From Candidatus Falkowbacteria bacterium CG10_big_fil_rev_8_21_14_0_10_37_14 (lineage in GTDB: Bacteria; Patescibacteriota; Patescibacteriia; Patescibacteriales; Patescibacteriaceae): a stretch of DNA of 64,000 nt. The stretch spans positions 33,188 to 97,187 of the forward strand of contig PFAM01000023.1 in NCBI GenBank assembly GCA_002778705.1. The letters run 5' to 3'. A model generated the notes under the pieces. The model made no database searches, had not been told where the DNA came from, and worked only from the letters and a program-made list of their open reading frames with translations. Positions 47,472 to 55,128 of this stretch are shown piece after piece; positions within the stretch are counted from its first letter, which is position 1; every line of letters begins with the position of its first letter. The position numbers were made by a program, and so were the translations under genes.

Positions 47472-49580
47472 ATGAATAAAGAAAATAAACCCTCTGAGCG
47501 TGAGGATAGAATCGCTAAAATAAAACAGTTACAGGCCTTAGGAATAAGTCCTTATCCAGCCAAAGCCAAGAGAAGCCATCAAATCGCAACAGCCTTGGCC
47601 GACTATGATACTTTAGCTACTTCGGTGCAGTCAATTACTGTCGTCGGCCGTTTGCGTCGGGTGCGTGATCATGGCAATATCGGTTTTGCTGATTTAGAAG
47701 ATACTTCTGGTCGGTTACAACTGGTTTTAAGCAAAGCTGATTTGGGCGATAAATATAAACAGTTTGTCAAGCTAATTGATAACTCTGATTTTTTGCAAGC
47801 TACTGGCACCTTATTCACAACCCAAGCCGGAGAGAAGAGCTTAAAAGTTTCCCAGTGGCGTTTACTAACAAAAGCCTTGCGCTCTGTACCTAGCGAATGG
47901 TTTGGTTTGTCTGATGAAGATGAACGGTTGCGCCATCGCTATTTAGATATTATTTTAAACCCTGAATTAAAAGAATTGATTATTAAAAAAGATAAATTTT
48001 GGAATGCAATTCGCCAATTTTTAAAACAACGAAATTTTATCGAAGTAGAAACACCAGTTTTAGAAACTATGACCGGCGGTGCTGATGCCAGGCCTTTTGT
48101 TACTCATCACAATGCTTTAGACTTAGATGTTTTTTTACGCATCTCTACTGGTGAGTTGTGGCAGAAAAAATTAATGGTCGCTGGCCTGGAAAAAACCTTT
48201 GAAATCGGTCGTCAATTTCGTAACGAAGGTATGGACGCCGAACATGCCCAAGATTATACTCAAATGGAATTCTATTGGTCTTATGCTGATTACGAACAGG
48301 GTATGGCTTTAGTAGAAGAAATGTATAAATATGTGGCCCAAGAAACCTTCGGTACATTGCAGTTTACTATCGGTAAATTTGAAGTAGATTTAAGTCAACC
48401 TTGGGAGCGCTATGATTATCGCGAAACCGTTTTAAAATATACTGGCGTCGACATTCTTAAAGCTGATTTAGCAGAAATGGAGAAAAAGTTAGCTGAACTA
48501 AAAATTGACTATGACCGCAAGGGTTTTAACATTACTCGTGCTATTGATAATCTTTGGAAATTTTGTCGCAAACAAATTAGCGGACCTGGTTTTTTAGTTG
48601 GCGTGCCAGTAGCTGTTTCACCTTTAGCTAAACGTGATGACACTTATCCAGAACTCACTCAACGCTTTCAACCAATTATTGCTGGTTCTGAACTTGGTAA
48701 CGGTTATAGCGAATTAAATGATCCTCTAGATCAATTAGAACGTTTTAATGAACAGGCTAAACTGCGTGAAGCAGGGGACGATGAAGCTCAAATGAAAGAC
48801 GAAGAGTTTGTAGAAGCTTTAGAATACGGTATGCCACCAACTTGCGGTTACGGCATGAGTGAAAGAGTTTTTTCTTTCTTAGCTAACAAAACTGTACGTG
48901 AATGTCAGATTTTTCCATTACTAAAACCAAAACATAATCCTTCGGCCATTAAGCTGATTAAACCACTTGAAACAAAGGTCGTTGAAACAAATTCAGAAGA
49001 CAGCAACACTGGACTAACTTACAAACAAGCCGAAGAACTCTTAGCCGAGCATATCACCGAACCTAACATTTTAAGTCATTCTTTAGCTACTTCTGCTATT
49101 ATGCGTGAATTAGCTAAAGAATTACAAGCCGATGAAGAAGCTTGGGCTATAGTCGGTCTATTACACGATTTAGATTGGCAAGAAACCAAAACTAATACCG
49201 AACAACATTCTGTAAAAACTGCCGCTATTTTACGCACGCATGGTGCTAGCCAATGGTTGATTAATACCATTATCTCTCATTGTTACGGTCAACCAGGTGC
49301 CTATCAGCAGTTAGAGCGTAAATCAGCCGTTGAGCATCTCTTAACATCAGCTGAAACTTTATCTGGTTTAATCGTAGCCGCTACTTTAATTCGCCCTGAC
49401 AAACTTTTATCTGGCCTGTCTTTAAGTAGTTTACTCAAGAAATATAAAAATAAAGCTTTTGCCGCTAATTGCAGTCGTAAGCGAATTGCCGAATGCACAC
49501 AAGCTGGCTTAAGTGAAGAACATCTCATGGAAATTGCCCTATCGGCCATGCAATCCATCGCCAATGACCTAGGTTTATAA
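47472..49580 (+). CDS. lysS: lysyl-tRNA synthetase fused to an HD-domain hydrolase
   Basis: A 702-residue protein. Residues 1-500 are a class II LysRS: OB-fold anticodon domain (RLRRVRDHGNIGFADLED), motif 2 (FEIGRQFRNEGMDAEHAQDYTQMEF) and motif 3 (CGYGMSERVFSFL). Residues about 515-702 form an HD domain of the metal-dependent phosphohydrolase type, with HSLATSAIM, LLHDLDW (His-Asp about 565) and EQHSVKTA. Standalone proteins of this HD type occur widely; here it is joined in frame without a stop. Leaderless promoter. What the HD part hydrolyses is unknown; a nucleotide or alarmone is only a guess. Confidence 0.94.
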   Translation: MNKENKPSEREDRIAKIKQLQALGISPYPAKAKRSHQIATALADYDTLATSVQSITVVGRLRRVRDHGNIGFADLEDTSGRLQLVLSKADLGDKYKQFVKLIDNSDFLQATGTLFTTQAGEKSLKVSQWRLLTKALRSVPSEWFGLSDEDERLRHRYLDIILNPELKELIIKKDKFWNAIRQFLKQRNFIEVETPVLETMTGGADARPFVTHHNALDLDVFLRISTGELWQKKLMVAGLEKTFEIGRQFRNEGMDAEHAQDYTQMEFYWSYADYEQGMALVEEMYKYVAQETFGTLQFTIGKFEVDLSQPWERYDYRETVLKYTGVDILKADLAEMEKKLAELKIDYDRKGFNITRAIDNLWKFCRKQISGPGFLVGVPVAVSPLAKRDDTYPELTQRFQPIIAGSELGNGYSELNDPLDQLERFNEQAKLREAGDDEAQMKDEEFVEALEYGMPPTCGYGMSERVFSFLANKTVRECQIFPLLKPKHNPSAIKLIKPLETKVVETNSEDSNTGLTYKQAEELLAEHITEPNILSHSLATSAIMRELAKELQADEEAWAIVGLLHDLDWQETKTNTEQHSVKTAAILRTHGASQWLINTIISHCYGQPGAYQQLERKSAVEHLLTSAETLSGLIVAATLIRPDKLLSGLSLSSLLKKYKNKAFAANCSRKRIAECTQAGLSEEHLMEIALSAMQSIANDLGL

Positions 49581-49593
49581 ACTAAATATTCAT

Positions 49594-49989
49594 ATGAGAA
49601 AATTTGTCATTACACTTTTTTTACTGTTAATGATTATCGCTATTAGTCGTTTACTTTGGACAGTTAATCAAGAAAAAAACCTTGTCGCTGATATTTGTGG
49701 CTTAAGTTTACCAATTGACGCACAACTTGATAAAAATTACACAAAAACTGTCTTCACTTGCAAAATAGCTTACTTCTCCAAATTAGCTTTTTGGCAATTT
49801 AAGTGTTCTGACATCAAACTACCAATTTGTGCCGTTGACGAAAACTCCGCGTCTTTATGCCAAATACAAATTGACAAAGGTTTATACAAAGGTAACTCTG
49901 AAGAATGCGAACTGTCCTATGTGTGTCCAAACGATCTTAGTCTTTATCAAACATTGCAAGATAACTGTCTCAACAAGTTTAAGAAATAA
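49594..49989 (+). CDS. cysteine-rich exported protein, unknown
   Basis: A 131-residue protein with an N-terminal membrane anchor or signal (about 4-24). Eight cysteines in the exported part (near 35, 56, 71, 79, 89, 104, 111 and 124) suggest disulfides. No family recognised. It lies 13 bases after lysS and 8 before serS, so it is read together with two synthetase genes. Confidence 0.65.
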   Translation: MRKFVITLFLLLMIIAISRLLWTVNQEKNLVADICGLSLPIDAQLDKNYTKTVFTCKIAYFSKLAFWQFKCSDIKLPICAVDENSASLCQIQIDKGLYKGNSEECELSYVCPNDLSLYQTLQDNCLNKFKK

Positions 49990-49997
49990 TTAAATCT

Positions 49998-51257
49998 ATG
50001 CTGGATATTAAATACTTACGCGAACATGTTAAAGAAATAAAAACTAACTGTGCTAACCGTTTAGCTAAAGTTGATATCGATTTGATTATAAAATTAGATA
50101 GCGACTATCGTGCTAGCTTAGCTACCACCCAAGCTCTACGAGAAGAACGCAATGCTCAGTCCAAAACCAAACCAACTCCAGAAATTATTGAACGAATGAA
50201 AACTATTGGTAACCAAATTCAAGCCCAAGAAAATGCCGCTACTGTCGTTCAAGAAAAATTATTTGAATTACTTTTAGCCGTTCCAAATTTAACTCATAAT
50301 GAAGTTAAAATTAGTACCAACGAAGACGACAATGTTATTCTAGAGCAAGTAGGGGAGCCAACAGCTTTTGATTTTACTCCGCTTGATCACTTGGCTTTAG
50401 CCGAAAAACATGATTGGCTAGAATTAGATCGCGCCACCAAAGTTACCGGCGCCAAGTTTTATTATTTAAAAGGGGATTTAGCTCGCTTAGAACTGGCGCT
50501 AATAAATTATACCATCGACATTATTACTAAACATGGTTATGAGTTTGTCACCACGCCAGATTTAGCCAAAACCGACCTAATCAACCGCTTAGGTTTTAGC
50601 CCACGCGGTGAATCCACCCAGGTTTATAATTTGGCTGACAGTGACTTATCTTTAATCGGCACAGCTGAAATTACTCTAGGTGGATTATATGCTGACGAAA
50701 CTTTAAAAGCCTCTGAACTACCAAAAAAATATGTTGGCCTTTCCCATTGTTATCGCACCGAAGCTGGCAGTTACTCCAAGTTTTCTAAAGGCTTATTCCG
50801 TGTCCACCAATTTAGCAAAGTGGAAATGTTTGTTTTTGCTGAACCTGAAGTAGCTGAAAGTATTCATCAAGAAATTTTAGACATTGAAAAAGAAATTTTT
50901 AACGGCTTAGAGATACCTTACAAGGTAATTGATCATTGCACAGCCGATCTAGGCAACCCAAGCTTTAGAACCTTTGATTTAGAGGCCTGGATGCCTGGTA
51001 AGCCAGCCAAAGATGAAACGAATGGAGATTGGGCCGAAGTCACTTCAACTTCCAACTGCACCGATTATCAAGCTCGTGGTTTAAACATCAAATACGACAA
51101 CGGCACTGAACGCAATTATCTGTATACCTTAAACGGCACCGGTATTGCCACCACTCGTGGTTTAATTGCCATCTTAGAAAATCACCAACAAGCTGATGGC
51201 AGTATTAAAGTGCCAAAAGCACTACAACCATATTTGGACAACAAACAAGTTTTGTAA
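49998..51257 (+). CDS. serS: seryl-tRNA synthetase
   Basis: A 419-residue class II synthetase. N-terminal coiled coil for tRNA-Ser (about 30-105), TAEITLGGLYADE, motif 2 (SHCYRTEAGSY, FRVHQFSKVEMF) and motif 3 (LNGTGIATTRGLIAILENHQ) are complete. Confidence 0.97.
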   Translation: MLDIKYLREHVKEIKTNCANRLAKVDIDLIIKLDSDYRASLATTQALREERNAQSKTKPTPEIIERMKTIGNQIQAQENAATVVQEKLFELLLAVPNLTHNEVKISTNEDDNVILEQVGEPTAFDFTPLDHLALAEKHDWLELDRATKVTGAKFYYLKGDLARLELALINYTIDIITKHGYEFVTTPDLAKTDLINRLGFSPRGESTQVYNLADSDLSLIGTAEITLGGLYADETLKASELPKKYVGLSHCYRTEAGSYSKFSKGLFRVHQFSKVEMFVFAEPEVAESIHQEILDIEKEIFNGLEIPYKVIDHCTADLGNPSFRTFDLEAWMPGKPAKDETNGDWAEVTSTSNCTDYQARGLNIKYDNGTERNYLYTLNGTGIATTRGLIAILENHQQADGSIKVPKALQPYLDNKQVL

Positions 51258-51274
51258 TTTTAATAATTAATATC

Positions 51275-52132
51275 ATGGCTGGAGGGCTTTTCAAATTTAA
51301 AAGACATAAAAGCAGAGGACTTTGGAAAGGACATCAGAGCCCCCCTGAAGTTAGGCGAACTAATCGAGTGGTTAGTAATGGCAAAGCAAAAGCTTCTGGC
51401 CGACAATTTCTTTGGTTAGTTATTTTTTTATTATTAGGCGGTGGAGTATTCTGGTTTTTATTTTTATCACCAGTTTTTCGCTTAACCACTGTGGACATCA
51501 CTGGCAATCGTCATTCGGCTTATTGTGATATACGTGCCTTAGCTGACAAACAGCTGTCTTCTAAATACCTATATTTACCTCAAGATAATTATTGGCTTTT
51601 TGATAAAAAATCTTTTAAACAAGCGCTTTATGATAATTTTCAATTAAATGACGCGCAAATTAAACTACGGCCAACCAAACTACTTATCAAATTATCAGAA
51701 AAGGATTATACTTATATTTGGCAGGAGGGTAACCTTTATTATTATATCAATACTGTTGGTGATATTATTTTAACCAAAGATAGCCCCGTACCAGACTTAC
51801 TACTAATCAACAATCCTGGACCAAGTTTAAAACAAGGTCGTCAAATTATGATAGATCCTGATTACCTAGATTTTGCCAATCAGCTTGATCAATCTTTAAA
51901 AAATAACAGCCGTGGCTTAAGTGCTAGACAAGTTGTCTTTGACACTACGGTTCGTTGCTTAAAAATTAAACTTACTGCTGGCCCTTTATTACTATTTAAT
52001 ACACTAGCTAGCCCCAGCGAACAATTAAACAAGCTAGAACACCTTAGAAAAAACGAACTGCGTGATGGCGTTATCTTTAATCAGCAACAATACATTGATC
52101 TACGTTATTCTGAACGCATTATTTATAAATAA
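51275..52132 (+). CDS. ftsQ: FtsQ/DivIB-like POTRA domain protein
   Basis: A 285-residue bitopic membrane protein: basic cytoplasmic part (1-45), one helix (about 46-66), then a POTRA domain (RLTTVDITGNRHSAYCDIRAL to KLLIKLSEKDYTYIW, about 70-150), and a beta domain to the end. FtsQ links divisome proteins during cell division. No other cell-division gene adjoins; the assignment rests on architecture. Confidence 0.78.
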   Translation: MAGGLFKFKRHKSRGLWKGHQSPPEVRRTNRVVSNGKAKASGRQFLWLVIFLLLGGGVFWFLFLSPVFRLTTVDITGNRHSAYCDIRALADKQLSSKYLYLPQDNYWLFDKKSFKQALYDNFQLNDAQIKLRPTKLLIKLSEKDYTYIWQEGNLYYYINTVGDIILTKDSPVPDLLLINNPGPSLKQGRQIMIDPDYLDFANQLDQSLKNNSRGLSARQVVFDTTVRCLKIKLTAGPLLLFNTLASPSEQLNKLEHLRKNELRDGVIFNQQQYIDLRYSERIIYK

Positions 52133-52232
52133 GTACTATAATATTTTACGACACATCGAAATCTATCAAAGAAGCTGAATTACAATAGGGGTATTATTAT
52201 TTAATATTAGCCAAAAAATAATAAAAGTAACT

Positions 52233-52409
52233 ATGAATCAAGAAACAGTCTTTAAAATAATCTTTGCCGTGGCCGTGGTCATTTTCTGCCTAGTAATAGT
52301 TGGATTTTTTCTACTAGCGGTAAAAATCATTTTATTATTTAACCCAGCGATCCAAGTCTTTGGATTAGTGATTAAAAGTGCCGCTTTAACAGTCGGAAAC
52401 TTTCGTTAG
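52233..52409 (+). CDS. small membrane protein, 58 residues
   Basis: MNQETVFKIIFAVAVVIF opens two hydrophobic stretches (about 8-36 and 39-53). ATG at 52233, TAG at 52407-52409. No Shine-Dalgarno site and no clear promoter. It may be co-transcribed with ftsQ (100-base gap). No family recognised. Confidence 0.5.
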   Translation: MNQETVFKIIFAVAVVIFCLVIVGFFLLAVKIILLFNPAIQVFGLVIKSAALTVGNFR

Positions 52410-52420
52410 GGTTCTTATCT

Positions 52421-52456
52421 AACTTTAACAACTTTACAAAATTTATAAACTTTTAA
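52421..52456. repeat. 9-bp tandem repeat, one arm
   Basis: Four 9-bp units: AACTTTAAC, AACTTTACA, AAATTTATA, AACTTTTAA. Same family as the arrays at 34939 and 36684; no opposed arm here. Confidence 0.75.
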
Positions 52457-52494
52457 CTTAAAGTTGGCTAAGGTTAAATAGTTTTATAGTATTA

Positions 52495-52555
52495 GTGTCG
52501 CATAAGTTATATTGTGCGACACAACATTAAGTTATATTTACCCACACTATCCACA
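52495..52555. other. hairpin plus two abutting DnaA-box-like 9-mers
   Basis: GTGTCGCA (52495-52502) pairs with TGCGACAC (52515-52522). Directly after are TTACCCACA (52538-52546) and CTATCCACA (52547-52555), each one mismatch from TTATCCACA. The 10-mer AAGTTATATT occurs twice (52504-52513, 52529-52538). Confidence 0.35.
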
Positions 52556-52630
52556 AATAATCATCCTGCCCCAGCTAAGGCAATTAAAATTAGTACTCCC
52601 TGCCTACTTGTCCCCGTTTTACATAAAATT

Positions 52631-52660
52631 AAAACCGCTCAATATTATATTGGCGGTTTT
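52631..52660. terminator. bidirectional terminator
   Basis: AAAACCGC (52631-52638) pairs with GCGGTTTT (52653-52660), inner CAATA/TATTG, one bulged base. Between plus- and minus-strand units that converge here. Confidence 0.82.
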
Positions 52661-52667
52661 TATTGTT

Positions 52668-53039
52668 TTATATAGTTTGATCAAGTAATTGACCGGCACT
52701 ATGAATGTTTGCACAATAAACTCGTAAATGATTACACTCTTTTAACTGATTTTGTTTTTGGGTTACCAACCTAATCAACTCCCCTAGAATTCTGTAGTAT
52801 TGATTATTTTCTCCTAAAAACAATTTTAAGCTAACCATAAAAGCGTTAGTTGCGCTACAGACCTGAATACTTATCAACCTTTGTTTTTCTTTATCGCCAG
52901 CTGTTTTATTGAAAGCTGACTGCCAAGCTACCAAGGCTACTTTGTAATTATGCCAAAGATTATCAATTTTTTGACGCTCTGAGCCATAAAAACTTAATCT
53001 TATTTTGCTAGTAATGTCTTCTAACATTTGAAGTTTCAT
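52668..53039 (-). CDS. hypothetical helical protein
   Basis: A 123-residue protein using the ATG at 53039 (MKLQMLEDITSKIR). An upstream ATG at 53087 is rejected because the promoter (TTGACA-17-TATACT, start near 53069) lies inside that extension, and AAGGGG precedes 53039. Predicted mostly helical, soluble, with four cysteines; no family recognised. Single gene with its own promoter and terminator. Confidence 0.65.
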   Translation of the reverse strand: MKLQMLEDITSKIRLSFYGSERQKIDNLWHNYKVALVAWQSAFNKTAGDKEKQRLISIQVCSATNAFMVSLKLFLGENNQYYRILGELIRLVTQKQNQLKECNHLRVYCANIHSAGQLLDQTI

Positions 53040-53075
53040 CTCAAATTCCCCTTTAATTTTAAATAAACTACTTAA

Positions 53076-53104
53076 AGTATAGCACAAATTAACAAAAATG
53101 TCAA
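53076..53104 (-). promoter_or_regulatory. promoter of the 52668 gene
   Basis: Minus strand: TTGACA (53099-53104), 17-base spacer, TATACT (53076-53081) with TGC extension; decides the start codon of the gene. Confidence 0.9.
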
Positions 53105-53171
53105 TAGATGGTAAAAATACCTTAATACTAGAGCTTTAATCCCCTACCTATCTTATTTTGGTTTACTTTAG

Positions 53172-53600
53172 CTAATTATTAAACAATATTACCTTTTTGG
53201 CAATAAAGTTCCAAATAGACACCATTACAATAGATATTACTTTAGAAAGCCACAAATAAGAGCTAGGGGTTGCCCCTATTATTGCTTCGTTGATTAATAG
53301 CCCAAAGATACCTATCACGCCAAAACCGGCCAATCCCTGCCACCAAGGACGTTTTTTATACATCGGAAAAACCCACAAAATACTCCAAATCAGCGACCAG
53401 GTTAGACCGGCCGTAAAACCGATAGGCGCCGCTATCAAACGGCTCCAGTCAGTATAAGTCATTAAAAGATAAAGCACGCCACTATCTATTACAGTAGCGC
53501 CCAAACCAACGATAAGATATCGTCTAATTTCTAAATTGGCATTCTGTAGGAAATTAAACCTTCGCTTAATTATTCCCAGTAACCATAACCATACTTTCAA
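53172..53600 (-). CDS. GtrA family membrane protein
   Basis: A 142-residue protein with four transmembrane helices and the GtrA pattern RRYLIVGLGATVIDSGVLYLL, ending WNFIAKKVILF. GtrA proteins are thought to move lipid-linked sugars across the membrane or help surface glycosylation. Start is a TTG at 53600 with AAGGAA 8 bases upstream; no in-frame ATG nearby. Confidence 0.85.
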   Translation of the reverse strand: MKVWLWLLGIIKRRFNFLQNANLEIRRYLIVGLGATVIDSGVLYLLMTYTDWSRLIAAPIGFTAGLTWSLIWSILWVFPMYKKRPWWQGLAGFGVIGIFGLLINEAIIGATPSSYLWLSKVISIVMVSIWNFIAKKVILFNN

Positions 53601-53632
53601 AGTACTATTCCTTTTTTTGTTTAACTATGAGC

Positions 53633-53660
53633 ATTGTAATCTTTGAAAGAGAATTGTCAA
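53633..53660 (-). promoter_or_regulatory. promoter of the GtrA gene
   Basis: Minus strand: TTGACA (53655-53660), 16-base spacer, TACAAT (53633-53638). Confidence 0.75.
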
Positions 53661-53674
53661 ATATATTTATCTTG

Positions 53675-53715
53675 AGAGTTACCAGAATGCTATTCAAACG
53701 CATTCCACAATGCAG
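53675..53715 (-). pseudogene. remnant of a second M23 peptidase 3' end
   Basis: About 41 bases resemble 53768-53809 inside the M23 gene next to it. Read on the minus strand it gives LHCGMRLNSILVTL against LHLEVRLNGIPVNPL of the intact gene, with stops nearby. Probably a decayed duplicate. Confidence 0.45.
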
Positions 53716-53749
53716 TCAAATTGGTAGATCTTTTTCTCATACTTCAAGC

Positions 53750-55015
53750 TTAGTTAAGATAATCCAAAGGGTTAACCGGAATGCCATTCAAACGCACTTC
53801 CAAATGTAAATGTGAACCCGTTGTCATTTTCCCAGCGCCAGCTGTTCCTGGCATTCCACCTGACAAACCAATAGTTTGCCCCTTGGTTACAAATTGCTCT
53901 TCTGATACAAAAATCTTAGAGACATGACCATAGACCGTTGACAATCCATTGGCGTGTACAATCATAATATATGCGTAACTTCCGTCATTTCCAGCCTTAG
54001 TACGAGCTACATAACCGTCAGCTGTAGCCACTACCGTTGTGCCCTGCTTGGCTCTAATATCAATTGCTGGGTGTTCCATCACACTACGATAGGGATACTC
54101 AGGATCATGAAAATAAGCTGTAATGGTATTTTTTGGTACCGGCCAAATCATGTCCGTCGAACCAGGTGTTGTAGAATCTTGTAATTTTTGACTCTCCGCT
54201 AATTTTAAACGAACTAGTCGTTCTAAATTAGCGATATCCCAAGCAGCATCTTGTTGTTCTTTTTTGGCTTGGGCCAGTAATCTTTGGTACTCATTTTCTG
54301 ATTGTTTGGTTTGGTCTAAAATAGCCACCTTAGAAGATTTTTCATTAGTTAAACTAGCCATAGAACTTTCCAACTTAACCTGTAGTTGTTCTAAGCTTAA
54401 TTTTTTGATATTAGTCTGCCTGCGATCAGCCTCTAATTGCTCCTTAGAAGACTTAAGTTTATTTAAATCATCAGCTAATCCCCTGTTAATATCCTTAATG
54501 TGTTTAATTTGATCAACATAATCAGAAAAATTATCATTAAGCAAAATTATTTCTAATTCACTCTTGTTACCTTCTTTATAAAGCAGACCTAAAGCAGCAG
54601 CAATTCTTTCTTTTTGTTTATTAATATCTTCTTCACGCAATTTAATCTGCAAATCCATTTTTCTAATTTCCAACTCGGTTGCTTCCATATTTAAACGCAC
54701 ATCTTCAATATTAAGTTCCATCGCAGATATACGATTATCAAAAATAGCCAGCTGGTTTTCTAAGGTTGCTTTCTCGGCTTGTTTTTCAGCTAAGGCTTGT
54801 TTATAAGCATCTTGTTTAGCTTTAATTTCATCGATAGAGTTTTTTTTCTGCAAGATATTTTGATTGAGGTCGCTAATTTCAGCATTACTTTCCATAATGG
54901 TTGGTAAATTTGGTGTATCAACCGCCTGACTAAAAGCGTTATACACTCTCAAACTAAAAAAGACGCCAGTCGATAAAACTACGAATGATACAATATATAA
55001 TAATCGTTTATTCAT
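53750..55015 (-). CDS. M23 family peptidase with N-terminal coiled coil (EnvC/NlpD-like)
   Basis: A 421-residue protein with a signal anchor (about 5-25), a long coiled coil (about 45-275), and a C-terminal M23 domain (about 290-421). In the latter, HPAIDIRAKQGT supplies His and Asp and HLHLEVR the last His. Coiled-coil M23 proteins either hydrolyse peptidoglycan or activate amidases during division; the apparently full active site favours hydrolysis. ATG is predicted to be leaderless (TGCTATACT). Confidence 0.9.
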   Translation of the reverse strand: MNKRLLYIVSFVVLSTGVFFSLRVYNAFSQAVDTPNLPTIMESNAEISDLNQNILQKKNSIDEIKAKQDAYKQALAEKQAEKATLENQLAIFDNRISAMELNIEDVRLNMEATELEIRKMDLQIKLREEDINKQKERIAAALGLLYKEGNKSELEIILLNDNFSDYVDQIKHIKDINRGLADDLNKLKSSKEQLEADRRQTNIKKLSLEQLQVKLESSMASLTNEKSSKVAILDQTKQSENEYQRLLAQAKKEQQDAAWDIANLERLVRLKLAESQKLQDSTTPGSTDMIWPVPKNTITAYFHDPEYPYRSVMEHPAIDIRAKQGTTVVATADGYVARTKAGNDGSYAYIMIVHANGLSTVYGHVSKIFVSEEQFVTKGQTIGLSGGMPGTAGAGKMTTGSHLHLEVRLNGIPVNPLDYLN

Positions 55016-55021
55016 ATTCTT

Positions 55022-55030
55022 AGTATAGCA
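55022..55030 (-). promoter_or_regulatory. leaderless extended -10 promoter of the M23 gene
   Basis: Minus strand TGCTATACT, TATACT at 55022-55027. Predicted +1 is the A of the ATG (55015). No good -35. Confidence 0.68.
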
Positions 55031-55073
55031 TATCTAAAATTAAAAAAAAACATCCTAAGAATAACTTATAAAC

Positions 55074-55117
55074 AAAATAGCTACTCACCCATACTAGTTT
55101 ACAGGAGTAGCCATTTT
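55074..55117 (-). terminator. intrinsic terminator of gltX
   Basis: AAAATAGCTACTC (55074-55086) pairs with GAGTAGCCATTTT (55105-55117) with one wobble on the minus strand, followed by a T-rich stretch. Confidence 0.78.
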
Positions 55118-55128
55118 TTAAAATTGTT

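Noticed and set aside
52410-52667. Replication origin
   Set aside because: Only two near-match DnaA boxes, no dnaA/dnaN/gidA genes, and gene directions converge rather than diverge here.
53040-53087. Longer start for the 52668 minus-strand gene
   Set aside because: The -10 box and predicted transcription start fall inside it.
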